Positions 52,708 to 62,386 of a DNA stretch of 64,000 bases are shown here, one piece after another. The DNA lies in NCBI RefSeq assembly GCF_003634575.1, contig NZ_RBLJ01000002.1:310001-374000 (forward strand), read 5' to 3'. The translations under genes and the position numbers were made by a program. Source of the DNA: Photorhabdus asymbiotica. Its GTDB lineage: Bacteria > Pseudomonadota > Gammaproteobacteria > Enterobacterales > Enterobacteriaceae. Each line of letters begins with the position of its first letter. Positions within the stretch are counted from its first letter, which is position 1. The notes under the pieces are model-generated. The model was not told the origin of the DNA. It worked only from the letters and a program-made list of their open reading frames with translations, and made no database searches.

Positions 52708-54084
52708 ATGAAAAGAAAAAACTTATTCCTTAGTGCATTAGCAATCAGTATCGGGTTGTCTATCATTTCTGTTCCTGCTGTTAGTAACGCCGCTTTACCT
52801 GCTGCTATCGCAGGTCAGGAGTTGCCAAGCCTCGCACCGATGCTTGAAAAAGTACTGCCTGCCGTTGTCAGTGTGCATGTTTCTGGTACACAGGTGCAGC
52901 AAGAACCGAATATACCTGAGGAGTTCCGGTTCTTCTTTGGTCCAAATTTACCCATGGGCCGTGAAAGTACCCGCCCATTTCAAGGACTTGGCTCAGGAGT
53001 CATCATTGATGCCGCCAAAGGTTACATATTAACCAACAATCATGTTATTGATAATGCAGATAAAATCCGTGTTCAATTGAATGATGGACGCGAATATGAA
53101 GCCCGATTGTTAGGCCGCGATCCTCAGACGGATATTGCCTTACTGCAACTGAAGGGGGCTAAAAATTTAACTGCAATTACGATAGCCGATTCCGATAAGC
53201 TGCGAGTAGGTGATTTTGCTGTCGCCGTCGGTAATCCATTTGGTCTTGGTCAAACTGCAACTTCAGGAATTATCTCTGCGTTAGGGCGTAGCGGTCTGAA
53301 CCTGGAAGGATTAGAGAATTTTATCCAAACTGATGCATCAATTAACCGAGGTAATTCCGGTGGCGCACTGGTTAATTTGAATGGCGAGTTGATTGGCATC
53401 AACACCGCAATTCTGGCACCGGGTGGCGGTAACATTGGTATCGGCTTTGCTATTCCAAGTAATATGGCAAAAACCCTAAGTGAGCAGCTTATCGCTCATG
53501 GTGAAGTCAAACGCGGTATCCTTGGTATTAAAGGTACCGAAATGAATTCCGATATCGCCAAGGCATTCAATATTGATGCTCAGCGCGGCGCATTTGTCAG
53601 TGAAGTATTACCAAAATCCTCAGCGGCGAAAGCCGGTATTAAATCCGGCGATATTCTGGTTTCTGTTGATGGTAAGAAGATCAATAGTTTTGCTGAGCTG
53701 AAGGCAAAAATTGGCACGACTACACCAGGTAAAGAAATTAAAATTGGCCTATTACGTAAAGGCAAGCCAATGGAAGTTTCTGTGATCCTGGAAAGCAGTG
53801 AAGGCCAAACAACCAAAGCAGGAAACCTGACTCTTGCTCTGCAAGGTGCAACTCTGAGTAATGGTGAAGTAAAAGGTACTTACGGTGTGAAAATCGATAG
53901 TGTCATGCAAAATTCACCCGCAGCAATGTCTGGTTTACAGAAAAATGACCTGATTGTTGGGATGAACAATGAACGCGTACAGAATATTAACGAGCTACGC
54001 AAAGTCATTGATGCTAAACCACCAGTAATAGCGTTAAATATTCTTCGCGGTGAAGAAAGTATTTATCTGTTGCTGAGAAATTAA
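52708..54084 (+). CDS. degQ: Periplasmic serine protease DegQ
   Basis: 458 residues; E. coli DegQ has 455. The signal peptide ends near VSNA (28). The trypsin-like triad is His112 in TNNHVID, Asp142 in DPQTDIALL and Ser217 in INRGNSGGAL. Two PDZ domains follow (GILGIKGTEMNSDIAKAF; GVKIDSVMQNSPAAMSGL). The short LA loop separates it from DegP. It degrades misfolded envelope proteins. Normally degS follows closely; here 3 kb with an IS630 element lies between. Confidence 0.95.
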   Translation: MKRKNLFLSALAISIGLSIISVPAVSNAALPAAIAGQELPSLAPMLEKVLPAVVSVHVSGTQVQQEPNIPEEFRFFFGPNLPMGRESTRPFQGLGSGVIIDAAKGYILTNNHVIDNADKIRVQLNDGREYEARLLGRDPQTDIALLQLKGAKNLTAITIADSDKLRVGDFAVAVGNPFGLGQTATSGIISALGRSGLNLEGLENFIQTDASINRGNSGGALVNLNGELIGINTAILAPGGGNIGIGFAIPSNMAKTLSEQLIAHGEVKRGILGIKGTEMNSDIAKAFNIDAQRGAFVSEVLPKSSAAKAGIKSGDILVSVDGKKINSFAELKAKIGTTTPGKEIKIGLLRKGKPMEVSVILESSEGQTTKAGNLTLALQGATLSNGEVKGTYGVKIDSVMQNSPAAMSGLQKNDLIVGMNNERVQNINELRKVIDAKPPVIALNILRGEESIYLLLRN

Positions 54085-54118
54085 TACTCTTTCGAATTAA
54101 AACATTCGATCCAGTTCC

Positions 54119-54153
54119 GGTATAAGACACTGCGTAATTCGGTGTCTTATACC
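54119..54153. terminator. Long hairpin after degQ
   Basis: GGTATAAGACAC (54119-54130) and GTGTCTTATACC (54142-54153) make a perfect 12-bp stem, 11-base loop. No U-run follows, so it may be a processing or weak termination hairpin. Confidence 0.6.
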
Positions 54154-54905
54154 ACTGGAAAACCATTTAAAAAAAGTATTTTCGCATTATCAGATAATTA
54201 GCTTTCTTTAATACTTAATAATGCTTTATTGCCTCAACGAGAGTAAAAGGTCTGGCAGATTAATAAACCCCAAAAATCATAATGGTTGAATAGGTATTTA
54301 AATGTTGACAGAAAGCGAAAATAGCCTAAAAAAATAACAATATGCATTGATTTCAGCATGAAATCACATTAAAAAGATAAAAAAATGAATGTCTTAAACC
54401 ACACTGTAAAAAACAATGATATTTAACGGATTAAAGTAGTATAAAACAAATTTAAACCAGTGTATTTAAAGTATCACGGTTTAAATTATCCCGTCCACGT
54501 TTACAATTTTATTAAATTATTTATTAATTTTTTGCAATCGGTTATTTAATTAGTTTATGATAACTTTATTCCCGGTTGAAAAAGTTATTAAAACCTAATC
54601 ATATTGAAAAACATATTATCTAATTAACCTATTCTTATTTGCCTTTTTTAAAAGTACATCCACATTAACAAAACCAGTTTTTATTTCTCATTTTTCATTG
54701 ATGGATTTATGAGAAAAATGTTTTAAACTATTATTAAAAGTCATTGCCTTAAATCCTAGTTTTAATAAGTACAAAGCTTTAATGGTATTTATCATTTTTC
54801 CTGAAAGTTTTCTATAAGTCAGCTCCTTTATTTTATCTTCAAAAATAATCCAACAAATGTTCTAATAATTAGCCATTTTTATCGGGAATTAAACCCGCTT
54901 TTATA
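54154..54905. other. AT-rich non-coding stretch before the IS
   Basis: About 750 bases, very AT-rich, with no supported gene. Its composition suggests laterally acquired or decayed DNA between degQ and the insertion sequence. Confidence 0.4.
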
Positions 54906-56006
54906 TATACCCGCTTAACTTGAAGATGCAGGATTCAGAATCTGAAAATTGTCATTAATACGGCGTGACAGACTCCCGGCAAGTTCCGGTAATATTTCCG
55001 TAAAAAAGTGATGTATTGCCTGCCTGAACAAGGCCGCCGAGGCGAAGTAACGATTATTTCTGACTTGTTCATTCATCACTTTCCACAGCCTTTCTATCGG
55101 GTTCAGATTTGGGCTGTAGGGCGGTAAGTAATGAAGTTCAATATTCATCACATAAGCCCAGTCTTTCACCAACTCACTCCGGTGATAACCGGCTCCGTCA
55201 AGGATAATATGAACCTTCTGACTGACCGGATAGGTTTCACGCAGGGCAATGAAGAATTCTGCGATGTGATAACTGTCGATACGATCATATTCGTGTACGA
55301 CTGTTTTGCTGATATCGGCCAGATTCAGGGCTCCCATCAGGTTCAGACGGGTACGGCTTCCCGTGGTTTTCACTACGGTTTTCTGGCCTTTACGCATCCA
55401 GCCATAAGCCAGTTTCGTCCCCTGAGTGGGATGGACGCCATCAATGAACAGGATGGGCTCATTGTCTCCGGCTTCCTGCTTGAGTTTCCCGTAGGTTTCT
55501 ATAAAGGCCCGCTGCTGTTCCGCGTTGAACTTGTGTGGCACGCCGGTCGGTTTTTTATAACTAAATCCATTGTGGTGCAGCCATTTATTCATGCCGGGAA
55601 CGGTGTAACTGATATTCCACGCTTCTTTGACAAGGTGGATAACCGCCTGTGTGGTGGGCAGAAGATTCGCGGTCAGATAAGCGATAAGTTCCTTCGTCTG
55701 TGTTTCGCTGAGGTGGCTCTGAGAGCCGCCATTGTCGGGCTTGAGTTTGCGGTGATTAAGGTAATCGCTGATATGACGATTAACGGTCATTTCATGCAGG
55801 CGCAGGGCCTGAGCGATCATGACAGAGCTCCAGCCCTCAGAGGCCAGCAGGACCGCTTTGATACGATCACACTCCCGCTTATCACGGCAGGTGTGATGAA
55901 GGTGTTCAAGTTCGGCTTTTTGTTCGTCGGTAATGAATATTTTCATGACGGATACCCTGAACCTCATTTGGGCGAAAATCAAGCAGTTTCAATGAGCACG
56001 GGTATA
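54906..56006 (-). mobile_element. IS630-family insertion sequence
   Basis: 1101 bases bounded by TATACCCG at 54906 and CGGGTATA at 56006. The ends share TATACCCG and a later TTGAA, then diverge. Both ends border TA, the usual IS630 target. It holds one intact transposase frame covering nearly all of the element. Confidence 0.8.
54915..55946 (-). CDS. IS630-family transposase
   Basis: 343 residues from Met 55946 (MKIFITDEQKAELEHLHHTC); a Met at 55982 lies near the element's end and is less likely. The N-terminal HTH reads SVMIAQALRLHEMTVNRHIS. The DDE triad is visible: Asp in EPILFIDGVHPTQG, Asp in KVHIILDGAGYHRSELV and Glu in LPPYSPNLNPIERLWKVMNE. All look intact, so the element may still be active. 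Confidence 0.95.
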   Translation of the reverse strand: MKIFITDEQKAELEHLHHTCRDKRECDRIKAVLLASEGWSSVMIAQALRLHEMTVNRHISDYLNHRKLKPDNGGSQSHLSETQTKELIAYLTANLLPTTQAVIHLVKEAWNISYTVPGMNKWLHHNGFSYKKPTGVPHKFNAEQQRAFIETYGKLKQEAGDNEPILFIDGVHPTQGTKLAYGWMRKGQKTVVKTTGSRTRLNLMGALNLADISKTVVHEYDRIDSYHIAEFFIALRETYPVSQKVHIILDGAGYHRSELVKDWAYVMNIELHYLPPYSPNLNPIERLWKVMNEQVRNNRYFASAALFRQAIHHFFTEILPELAGSLSRRINDNFQILNPASSS

Positions 56007-56531
56007 AATGTTTTAATTTTTCTATATTCGTACCTTTAAATGGTCATGGAAGATTAAATAAACATAAGGATAACATCGCCGATAAATGTATTAAAAAGAC
56101 CATTTTTAGGCACATACGTTCTTTTAAAATCTGGTATTAATGAAAAGTTTATCTTTTTAACCCTTGACTGATAGACAAACGAGCTAATCACCGATAAAAC
56201 ATCGCTTGCAATCGGCAATAAATTGAAATACAAGAAATCATGTTAAAAACAATCAGCAAATATAGTGTTCAACACTCCACATTTTTCTATTTTTTAATCA
56301 AAAACTCATCTAATGAATAACCTTCATTAAGCAGTATCTGTAAACCTAATAGTTTTTTTCGTTTACCGAGCAATATCTAATTTATTCATTATGATTAAAC
56401 TGATAATTAGGTTTTCTCGCTTTTCATTTTCCTGAGTTTGATTTTTTAGATTTTAAAACCAGTAAAGGGTAACTGACATTTTAATGGTATCAAGATCAAA
56501 ACCCATTTCTGCAATAATCTTTAAAAGCCTC
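56007..56531. other. AT-rich non-coding stretch after the IS
   Basis: About 520 bases with no supported gene. The flanking DNA resembles that on the other side of the IS in composition. Confidence 0.4.
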
Positions 56532-56681
56532 CTAGCTTTCTTCAACGACTATCCCCAATTTTTCGTAAACATCTTCCAGCCATTCAATATCCTTTATTTG
56601 AGAAAATTTCTTTAATGCGGTTATTCCTGTTAAATGTTTTGACACAATTTCATATTTCTATTCTTTGGTTAACTCTGTCAT
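56532..56681 (-). pseudogene. Small gene with amber codon at position 8
   Basis: From ATG 56681 (AGGTGG four bases before it) the frame reads MTELTKE, amber TAG at 56660-56658, then KYEIVSKHLTGITALKKFSQ, IKDIEWLEDVYEKLGIVVEE and a stop at 56532. A CAG-to-TAG change would explain it. The protein of 49 residues is not recognised. The good ribosome-binding site and continuous downstream frame support a real former gene. Confidence 0.5.
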
Positions 56682-57096
56682 TTTTCCACCTTATTAATCA
56701 ATTTAAAACCCGTTTTTCTTAATGTTTTCTCTTTCAATATCAGTATAACATTTAAATTTTTACTGCGGCAAAAACCCCTTAATCATTTCTGTTTTACCTT
56801 TAATGATTAAAGTTTTTATCGACAGATTTACTTATCATTTTCTCCAGATTTTAAAACCATACTGACAGACTATAAACGGTTTTTCTCAACGACTGTTTAT
56901 CACATTCAGATAAAACGCTTGAATGAACGAACGTTTCTATAATCCTCTATTTTCAAATGGTATGAAAAACGATACCTCACACGATTTAAACTGAGAAAAT
57001 AGAAACACCAAACAATCTGAGATACAGCATAATGCTGTGTCTGTTAATTTCTATGTTATCCTGCAATGACTCATTAACTCACACTGAATAATACCC
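56682..57096. other. Region upstream of degS
   Basis: About 415 AT-rich bases. A degS promoter is expected here, since degQ is now 3 kb away; no unique promoter stands out. Confidence 0.35.
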
Positions 57097-58158
57097 ATGA
57101 CTGCCAAATTGCTGCGTTCTGCTTTTTTAGGATTATTTGTAGCTGTAATTTTACTGATTACCATTCCATCACTGCGCCCTACTGGGCTGATATCTGCAAT
57201 CACCAGCAATAGTAATGATGAAGTTCCATTCAGTTTTAATAAAGGTGTCCGCAGAGCGGCGCCCGCTGTGGTTAACGTCTACAGCAGCAACATGGGGAGT
57301 TTTTCCCATCAAGGCAGGGAAAACCACACCCTTGGTTCTGGCGTTATCATGAGCGATAGAGGATACATTCTCACTAATAAACACGTTATCAATAACGCGG
57401 GACAAATTATTATTGCACTGCAAGACGGCCATTTTTATGAGGCTCTGGTCGTAGGTTCTGACAGTCTAACGGATCTTGCAGTCCTGAAAATTGATGCCGA
57501 AAACCTGCCTGTCATTCCCATTAATCCAAATAGAGTAGCCCACGTAGGAGATGTCGTTCTGGCCATCGGTAATCCTTACAATCTGGGACAAACTATTACT
57601 CAGGGGATTATTAGTGCCACTGGCCGCGTTGGATTAAGCCCTACCCGCCGCCAAAACTTTCTCCAAACTGATGCTTCTATTAATCAAGGTAACTCTGGCG
57701 GTGCATTGATTAATACCCTTGGCGAACTGGTAGGGATCAATACATTATCATTCGATAAAAGTGAAAATGGTGAAACCCCAGAGGGGTTGGGTTTTGCTAT
57801 TCCTACTGAACTCGCCACCAAGATTATGCAGAAACTTATCCGCGACGGGCGGGTTATCCGAGGTTTTATCGGCATCGTATCACAGGAACTTCCCCATATT
57901 CGCTCTTATAACGGCAATATTAATCAAATTCAGGGACTCCGGGTATTTCAAGTTACCCCCAATGGACCAGCGCAAAAAGCCGGTATCAAAGTAGGTGATA
58001 TTATTACCAGTGTAAATAACAAACCGGCTATTTCGGCGGTTGAAACCATGGATCAAGTGGCTGAAATACGCCCCGGCAGTGTTGTTCCTGTAACTCTATT
58101 GCGCAATGGGAAAATGTTATCGCTGCAAGTCACTATTGAAGAATATGGTGAATACTAG
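57097..58158 (+). CDS. degS: Periplasmic site-1 protease DegS
   Basis: 353 residues; E. coli DegS has 355. An N-terminal inner-membrane anchor (AFLGLFVAVILLITIPSL) holds it in the periplasm. The triad is His96 in TNKHVIN, Asp126 in SLTDLAVL and Ser200 in INQGNSGGAL. One PDZ domain (FIGIVSQELPHIRSYNGN) senses misfolded porins and starts RseA cleavage and the sigma-E response. The start is MTAKLLRSAF, with a purine-poor upstream. Confidence 0.96.
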   Translation: MTAKLLRSAFLGLFVAVILLITIPSLRPTGLISAITSNSNDEVPFSFNKGVRRAAPAVVNVYSSNMGSFSHQGRENHTLGSGVIMSDRGYILTNKHVINNAGQIIIALQDGHFYEALVVGSDSLTDLAVLKIDAENLPVIPINPNRVAHVGDVVLAIGNPYNLGQTITQGIISATGRVGLSPTRRQNFLQTDASINQGNSGGALINTLGELVGINTLSFDKSENGETPEGLGFAIPTELATKIMQKLIRDGRVIRGFIGIVSQELPHIRSYNGNINQIQGLRVFQVTPNGPAQKAGIKVGDIITSVNNKPAISAVETMDQVAEIRPGSVVPVTLLRNGKMLSLQVTIEEYGEY

Positions 58159-58365
58159 TTATCCCAGTAAATTTGTTCCTACACAAATGTTAAAAACAAT
58201 CATCAACCCCAAACGCCAGAGACGATAAAATCGACATAATTTTCGGAATATTCCTATATATTTTTAAGCTAAATTTGTTGCATTATTGATCAGCCATTAA
58301 CGAGTTAGTGGTAAAAACATCATGATGATTTCGGTTAGCTCTACTCTTTATTCTGCAAGCCAATG

Positions 58366-58394
58366 GAGCAGCAACTTGAAGGATGAAGGGTATA
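58366..58394. repeat. Solo ERIC end
   Basis: AGCAGCAACTTGAAGGATGA then AGGGTATA is the outer end of an ERIC, without the rest. It abuts the full ERIC 4 head-on, sharing TATA, as if one element had inserted at the end of another. Confidence 0.75.
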
Positions 58395-58519
58395 TACCCA
58401 ATAGATTTCAAGATGCATCGCGACAGCAAGGGAGCAAATCCCCGGGAGCATAGATAACTCTGTGACCGGGGTGAGTGAGTGCAGCCAACAAAGAGGCAAC
58501 TTGAAAGATAACAGGTATA
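58393..58519. repeat. ERIC element 4
   Basis: 127 bases from TATACCCAATAGATTTCAAG to TTGAAAGATAACAGGTATA. It lies at the border between degS and the effector/immunity cluster. Confidence 0.92.
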
Positions 58520-58648
58520 AAACAATATGGGAAAGCATCTTCCTAGGTTGGCCGCACTAACCGAACACATCACTGAAGCCAAAGAAAATACCGGAGCAGT
58601 GGTAACACGCCGGGGGAATATGTTACGGAATTTACGGAGAAAATCAGT

Positions 58649-60007
58649 ATGGCAATATCCAACAGCGACAAGATGTGCCCAGCTGTCACCTCAATTAATT
58701 GCACGATGGAAATAGGTATCTTTCCCGCTGATGAAGATCCCTGTTATCTGGCTGAAAAAGCCGAGTATGCTCTGCGGATGCCGGCAATGATTATGACTAA
58801 ACAAGGGGCCATTCGCTTTCTGAATCAAATTATTATGAGTGGATTGATTAAGGTTGAAGAACTCAAACATGACTTCCTGTGGCCCTATAAAGCGGAAGTG
58901 GTGTTTACTATCAGAGGGAATAAGGACGTTCCTTTGCCTATGCTGGCGACCAGCCAAGCCTCTAAGCAGCGCTATGGTGATAATCTACCGCAATCCAGTA
59001 ACCCGTTTGCCCGGCCTTCTGCCGACAATATGAAGAAATTTGGGGTTAAACGTATTCGCCGGCCCGATATTATTCTGGTTAAAGATGAAGATCTCCGCTG
59101 GCCGGGCAGAAAGGCCACCTACTTTGATGGTTCTGTGCACCCCAATAATCTGAAGATGTTGATTGAAGTGAAATTCCCGGGGGATGAACTCTCTGATAGT
59201 CAGGAAAAAGATTATATCCGGATTGCCACCCGTGACCGTTTTGGGGTGATGCGTATCACCGATAACCGCACAGAGGAGCAAAAGCAGTATGATGAGGCGT
59301 GGCGAAAACATTATCAACCAGGTTCCCAACACTATAAAAATCCCATACCACTGGCTCCGTTGCCACCCGGTTCACATCCTGATGAGGAAGCTTTACCCAT
59401 CCCTCCCGAAGAGGGAGTACCGGGAACCATTCCGCAACCCCTGACAAAAAAACCCCCTCTTCTCAGCACTTCCCCCTGGTCTTTTTTACCGAGCTATGAA
59501 GACTGGGTTGTTCTCGGGCAGGAGGTGGCAGGTCTGGCCGAAAACGGGTTGAATTATGTCCGCGACAGTACCCGGGAGCTTCTTGCCCAGTTTGGTATCT
59601 GGTTCAATCAAGCCGGCAAGTGGATGTGTGAAGAAATGATTGACCCGATAAGCCATCAGATCAGCTACGCGTTTTCCTGGGTTAGTGAACAGACGGGAAA
59701 AATCGTGACCTGGACTGAGAATGAGATAAAAGCCCAGTGGCAGACCGTACAACAGGGTTCAGATCTCACCCTGGAAGAGCTAAAAAACATCAGCTGGATG
59801 CAAATATTGAAAAAAGTCAGCGAGGAAATGCTGGAAATAGTTTTGATTATTGCCGAAGTCACCGTTGTTATCCTGGTCACCGTTGCCGTCGCTGCCGCGC
59901 TGATTGCACTGGTGGAAATTTTAACCGCCGCCGCCGCAGTCAGCGCCGCCGCGTTAGCTGCCATCCTGGCAATATTGGCGAATGCGACATTCGCCACCGC
60001 TTCATAA
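58649..60007 (+). CDS. VRR-NUC nuclease, likely type VI secretion effector
   Basis: 452 residues, not preceded by PAAR or VgrG genes in the window. The PD-(D/E)XK nuclease of VRR-NUC type spans about 130-205: Asp140 in RRPDIILVKD, Glu173 and Lys175 in LIEVKF, Gln185 in SDSQEKDY. A Pro-rich linker (PLAPLPPGSHPDEEALPIPP) follows, then a helical region with Trp. The last 65 residues are hydrophobic (EIVLIIAEVTVVILVTVAVA and a long Ala-rich helix). VRR-NUC effectors cleave DNA of rival bacteria and pair with DUF3396 immunity proteins in Salmonella; four such genes follow here. Delivery is inferred from this pairing. Confidence 0.8.
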   Translation: MAISNSDKMCPAVTSINCTMEIGIFPADEDPCYLAEKAEYALRMPAMIMTKQGAIRFLNQIIMSGLIKVEELKHDFLWPYKAEVVFTIRGNKDVPLPMLATSQASKQRYGDNLPQSSNPFARPSADNMKKFGVKRIRRPDIILVKDEDLRWPGRKATYFDGSVHPNNLKMLIEVKFPGDELSDSQEKDYIRIATRDRFGVMRITDNRTEEQKQYDEAWRKHYQPGSQHYKNPIPLAPLPPGSHPDEEALPIPPEEGVPGTIPQPLTKKPPLLSTSPWSFLPSYEDWVVLGQEVAGLAENGLNYVRDSTRELLAQFGIWFNQAGKWMCEEMIDPISHQISYAFSWVSEQTGKIVTWTENEIKAQWQTVQQGSDLTLEELKNISWMQILKKVSEEMLEIVLIIAEVTVVILVTVAVAAALIALVEILTAAAAVSAAALAAILAILANATFATAS

Positions 60008-60022
60008 TTAACGGAGAAAATC

Positions 60023-61168
60023 ATGGAAACTTCAGATTACTTTGCCCAACTGAGATCACAATTGACCTCTTTTCTTTTTATCAATGCCGATGGGCTGACT
60101 GTGTCCCGTCTGGGTCTCTCGATTACCCTGTTTTTTAAACAGGGCTATACTCAGGAAAAAAAGCAACGCATTCTGGCTTGTTACCGGCGCTTTCGCGAAG
60201 AGTTTGGCACTCAGCTACGCTTTCACCGTCATGAACTGAAAGGGTTAAAAAAATATTCCCCGGAAAATATTACCAAAGTCGAGGAAGGTATTCTTAATCA
60301 GAAAAAAAATCAGCCTTCTAGTTGGGTAGTCAGTGATGCTAAAAATCTCTATGAAGCCCCTCACTATCTGATGCGTTACCTGGATTCCGATGAAGATGAT
60401 GGTGACGACAGTAGCTCTTACCTCAGTCTGGTATTGCCCTGGGATTATTTAAAGGAACAGGAGGGCATGACCCGCTTTATGGCCTGGCTGGACTTTCTGT
60501 GTGACCAACTCGAACCTGACTGGGGAGACTGTGGTTACTGTCTGGTCTTACCCAGAGATTATCATGATTATTTTCCTCTGGAGTACCAACTGGCTCTGCG
60601 CTATCCCTCCTTGCAAGTCAACTCCACTGTTCACACCACACTGGATGATTATGCCCACTCCATCCGAAGCATGAATTGGATCACCCTGCTGTCCAAACGA
60701 TTTGTAAACCGACTGGGTGGAGAAATCTGGATACGCAAAACGCTGGCACGTTACACAGACGTGGTGATTAGTCCTTATTCCAATGGCCTGATGATCCGCG
60801 CTGGTCAATACCCGGATCTGACACCATTGCCGGGCAGTGTCCCGGAAAGTTATTTTGCCATTAACCAGTTGATACGTCCGATACGTTTTGTTTCGGGAGA
60901 AGGTGACTCCCTGCACTTCTACGGTGACGGTCATTTTGATGATGTTTCCACACAAGCCTGGTATGCCCGTTATGACCGTGAACCTCTGCATATCACCCCA
61001 CTCCGGGCTGGTAATCCCGCACGGGTCAGCGGATTCTGGCGAACGGACAAACTACCTAACAAACAGTATTTCTTTGCTCAGGGAGCCATCGCTTTTGACA
61101 TCGAAGGGGCCGAGTCAGGGACAACCCTATGGCATCTGGTACGGGAAGCGGCAAGCATCGCGGAATGA
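60023..61168 (+). CDS. DUF3396 type VI immunity protein, copy 1
   Basis: 381 residues, cytosolic, no signal peptide or membrane helix. Family features are LSLVLPWDYLKEQEGMTRFM near 140, WITLLSKRFVNRLGGEIWIR near 220 and RVSGFWRTDKLPNKQYFFAQ near 335. DUF3396 proteins bind and block VRR-NUC effectors in described pairs. It starts 15 bases after the effector stop, after GGAG. This copy has its own version of the variable middle (SDEDDGDDSSSY; TLDDYAHSIRSMN) and of FVSGEGDSLHF. Confidence 0.88.
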   Translation: METSDYFAQLRSQLTSFLFINADGLTVSRLGLSITLFFKQGYTQEKKQRILACYRRFREEFGTQLRFHRHELKGLKKYSPENITKVEEGILNQKKNQPSSWVVSDAKNLYEAPHYLMRYLDSDEDDGDDSSSYLSLVLPWDYLKEQEGMTRFMAWLDFLCDQLEPDWGDCGYCLVLPRDYHDYFPLEYQLALRYPSLQVNSTVHTTLDDYAHSIRSMNWITLLSKRFVNRLGGEIWIRKTLARYTDVVISPYSNGLMIRAGQYPDLTPLPGSVPESYFAINQLIRPIRFVSGEGDSLHFYGDGHFDDVSTQAWYARYDREPLHITPLRAGNPARVSGFWRTDKLPNKQYFFAQGAIAFDIEGAESGTTLWHLVREAASIAE

Positions 61169-61204
61169 CGAATTATCACCGCTTCATAATTAACGGAGAA
61201 AATC

Positions 61205-62350
61205 ATGGAAACTTCAGATTACTTTGCCCAACTGAGATCACAATTGACCTCTTTTCTTTTTATCAATGCCGATGGACTGGCTGTTTCCCGTCTGGGTCTT
61301 TCAATTACCCTGTTTTTTAAACAGGGCTACACTCAGGAAAAAAAGCAACGCATTCTGGCCTGTTACCGGCGCTTTCGCGAGGAATTTGGCACTCACCTGC
61401 GTTTTCACACTCATGAGCTGAAAGGGTTAAAAAAATATTCCCCGGAAAATATTGCCAAAGTTGAAGAGGGTATTCTTAATCAGAAAAAAAATCAGCCCTC
61501 TAGTTGGGATGTTAGTGACGCTAAAAATCTCTATGAAGCCCCTCGTTATCTGATGCATTACCTGGATTCCGATGAAGCTGATGGTGACGATGGTAGCTCC
61601 TACCTGAGTCTGGTGTTGCCCTGGGATTATCTGAAGGAACAAGAGGGCATGGCTCGTTTTATGGCCTGGCTGGACTTTCTGTGTAAACAGCTCGAACCGG
61701 ACAGTGGAGACTGTGGTTACTGCCTAGTCCTGCCCAGAGATTACCATGACTACTTTCCCTTAGAGTACCAGCTAGCACAACGTTACCCTACTTTGCAAGT
61801 GAATTCTGCCGTTCATACAGCAAAATTACAGTATGAACATTCCATCCGTGGTATTAACTGGATCACCCTGCTGTCCAAACGATTTATAAACCGACTGGGT
61901 GGAGAAGTCTGGATACGCAAAACGCTGGCACGTTACACAGACGTGGTGATTAGTCCTTATTCCAATGGCCTGATGATCCGCGCTGGTCAATACCCGGATC
62001 TGACACCATTGCCGGGCAGTGTCCCGGAAAGTTATTTTGCTATTAACCAACTGATACGCCCGATACGGGTGATCCCTCGTGAAGGCCATTCTCTGCACTT
62101 CTACGGTGACGGTCATTTTGATGATGTTTCCACACAAGCCTGGTATGCCCGTTATGACCGTGAACCTCTGCATATCACACCACTCCGGGCTGGTAATCCC
62201 GCACGGGTCAGCGGATTCTGGCGAACAGACAAACTACCTAACAAACAGTATTTCTTTGCTCAGGGAGCCATCGCTTTTGACATCGAAGGGGCCGAGTCAG
62301 GGACAACCCTATGGCATCTGGTACGGGAAGCGGCAAGCATCGCGGAATGA
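61205..62350 (+). CDS. DUF3396 type VI immunity protein, copy 2
   Basis: 381 residues. The first 60 and last 140 residues are almost the same as copy 1. Differences cluster in the middle: THLRFHTHELKG, SDEADGDDGSSY, FLCKQLEPDSGDCG, and AKLQYEHSIRGIN in place of TLDDYAHSIRSMN; VIPREGHSLHF replaces FVSGEGDSLHF. It has the same ribosome-binding site and 36-base spacer. It may bind a variant effector or simply raise dose. Confidence 0.88.
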   Translation: METSDYFAQLRSQLTSFLFINADGLAVSRLGLSITLFFKQGYTQEKKQRILACYRRFREEFGTHLRFHTHELKGLKKYSPENIAKVEEGILNQKKNQPSSWDVSDAKNLYEAPRYLMHYLDSDEADGDDGSSYLSLVLPWDYLKEQEGMARFMAWLDFLCKQLEPDSGDCGYCLVLPRDYHDYFPLEYQLAQRYPTLQVNSAVHTAKLQYEHSIRGINWITLLSKRFINRLGGEVWIRKTLARYTDVVISPYSNGLMIRAGQYPDLTPLPGSVPESYFAINQLIRPIRVIPREGHSLHFYGDGHFDDVSTQAWYARYDREPLHITPLRAGNPARVSGFWRTDKLPNKQYFFAQGAIAFDIEGAESGTTLWHLVREAASIAE

Positions 62351-62386
62351 CGAATTATCACCGCTTCATAATTAACGGAGAAAATC

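Noticed and set aside
55131-56039. Plus-strand frame of 302 codons across the IS
   Set aside because: It mirrors the intact IS630 transposase on the other strand.
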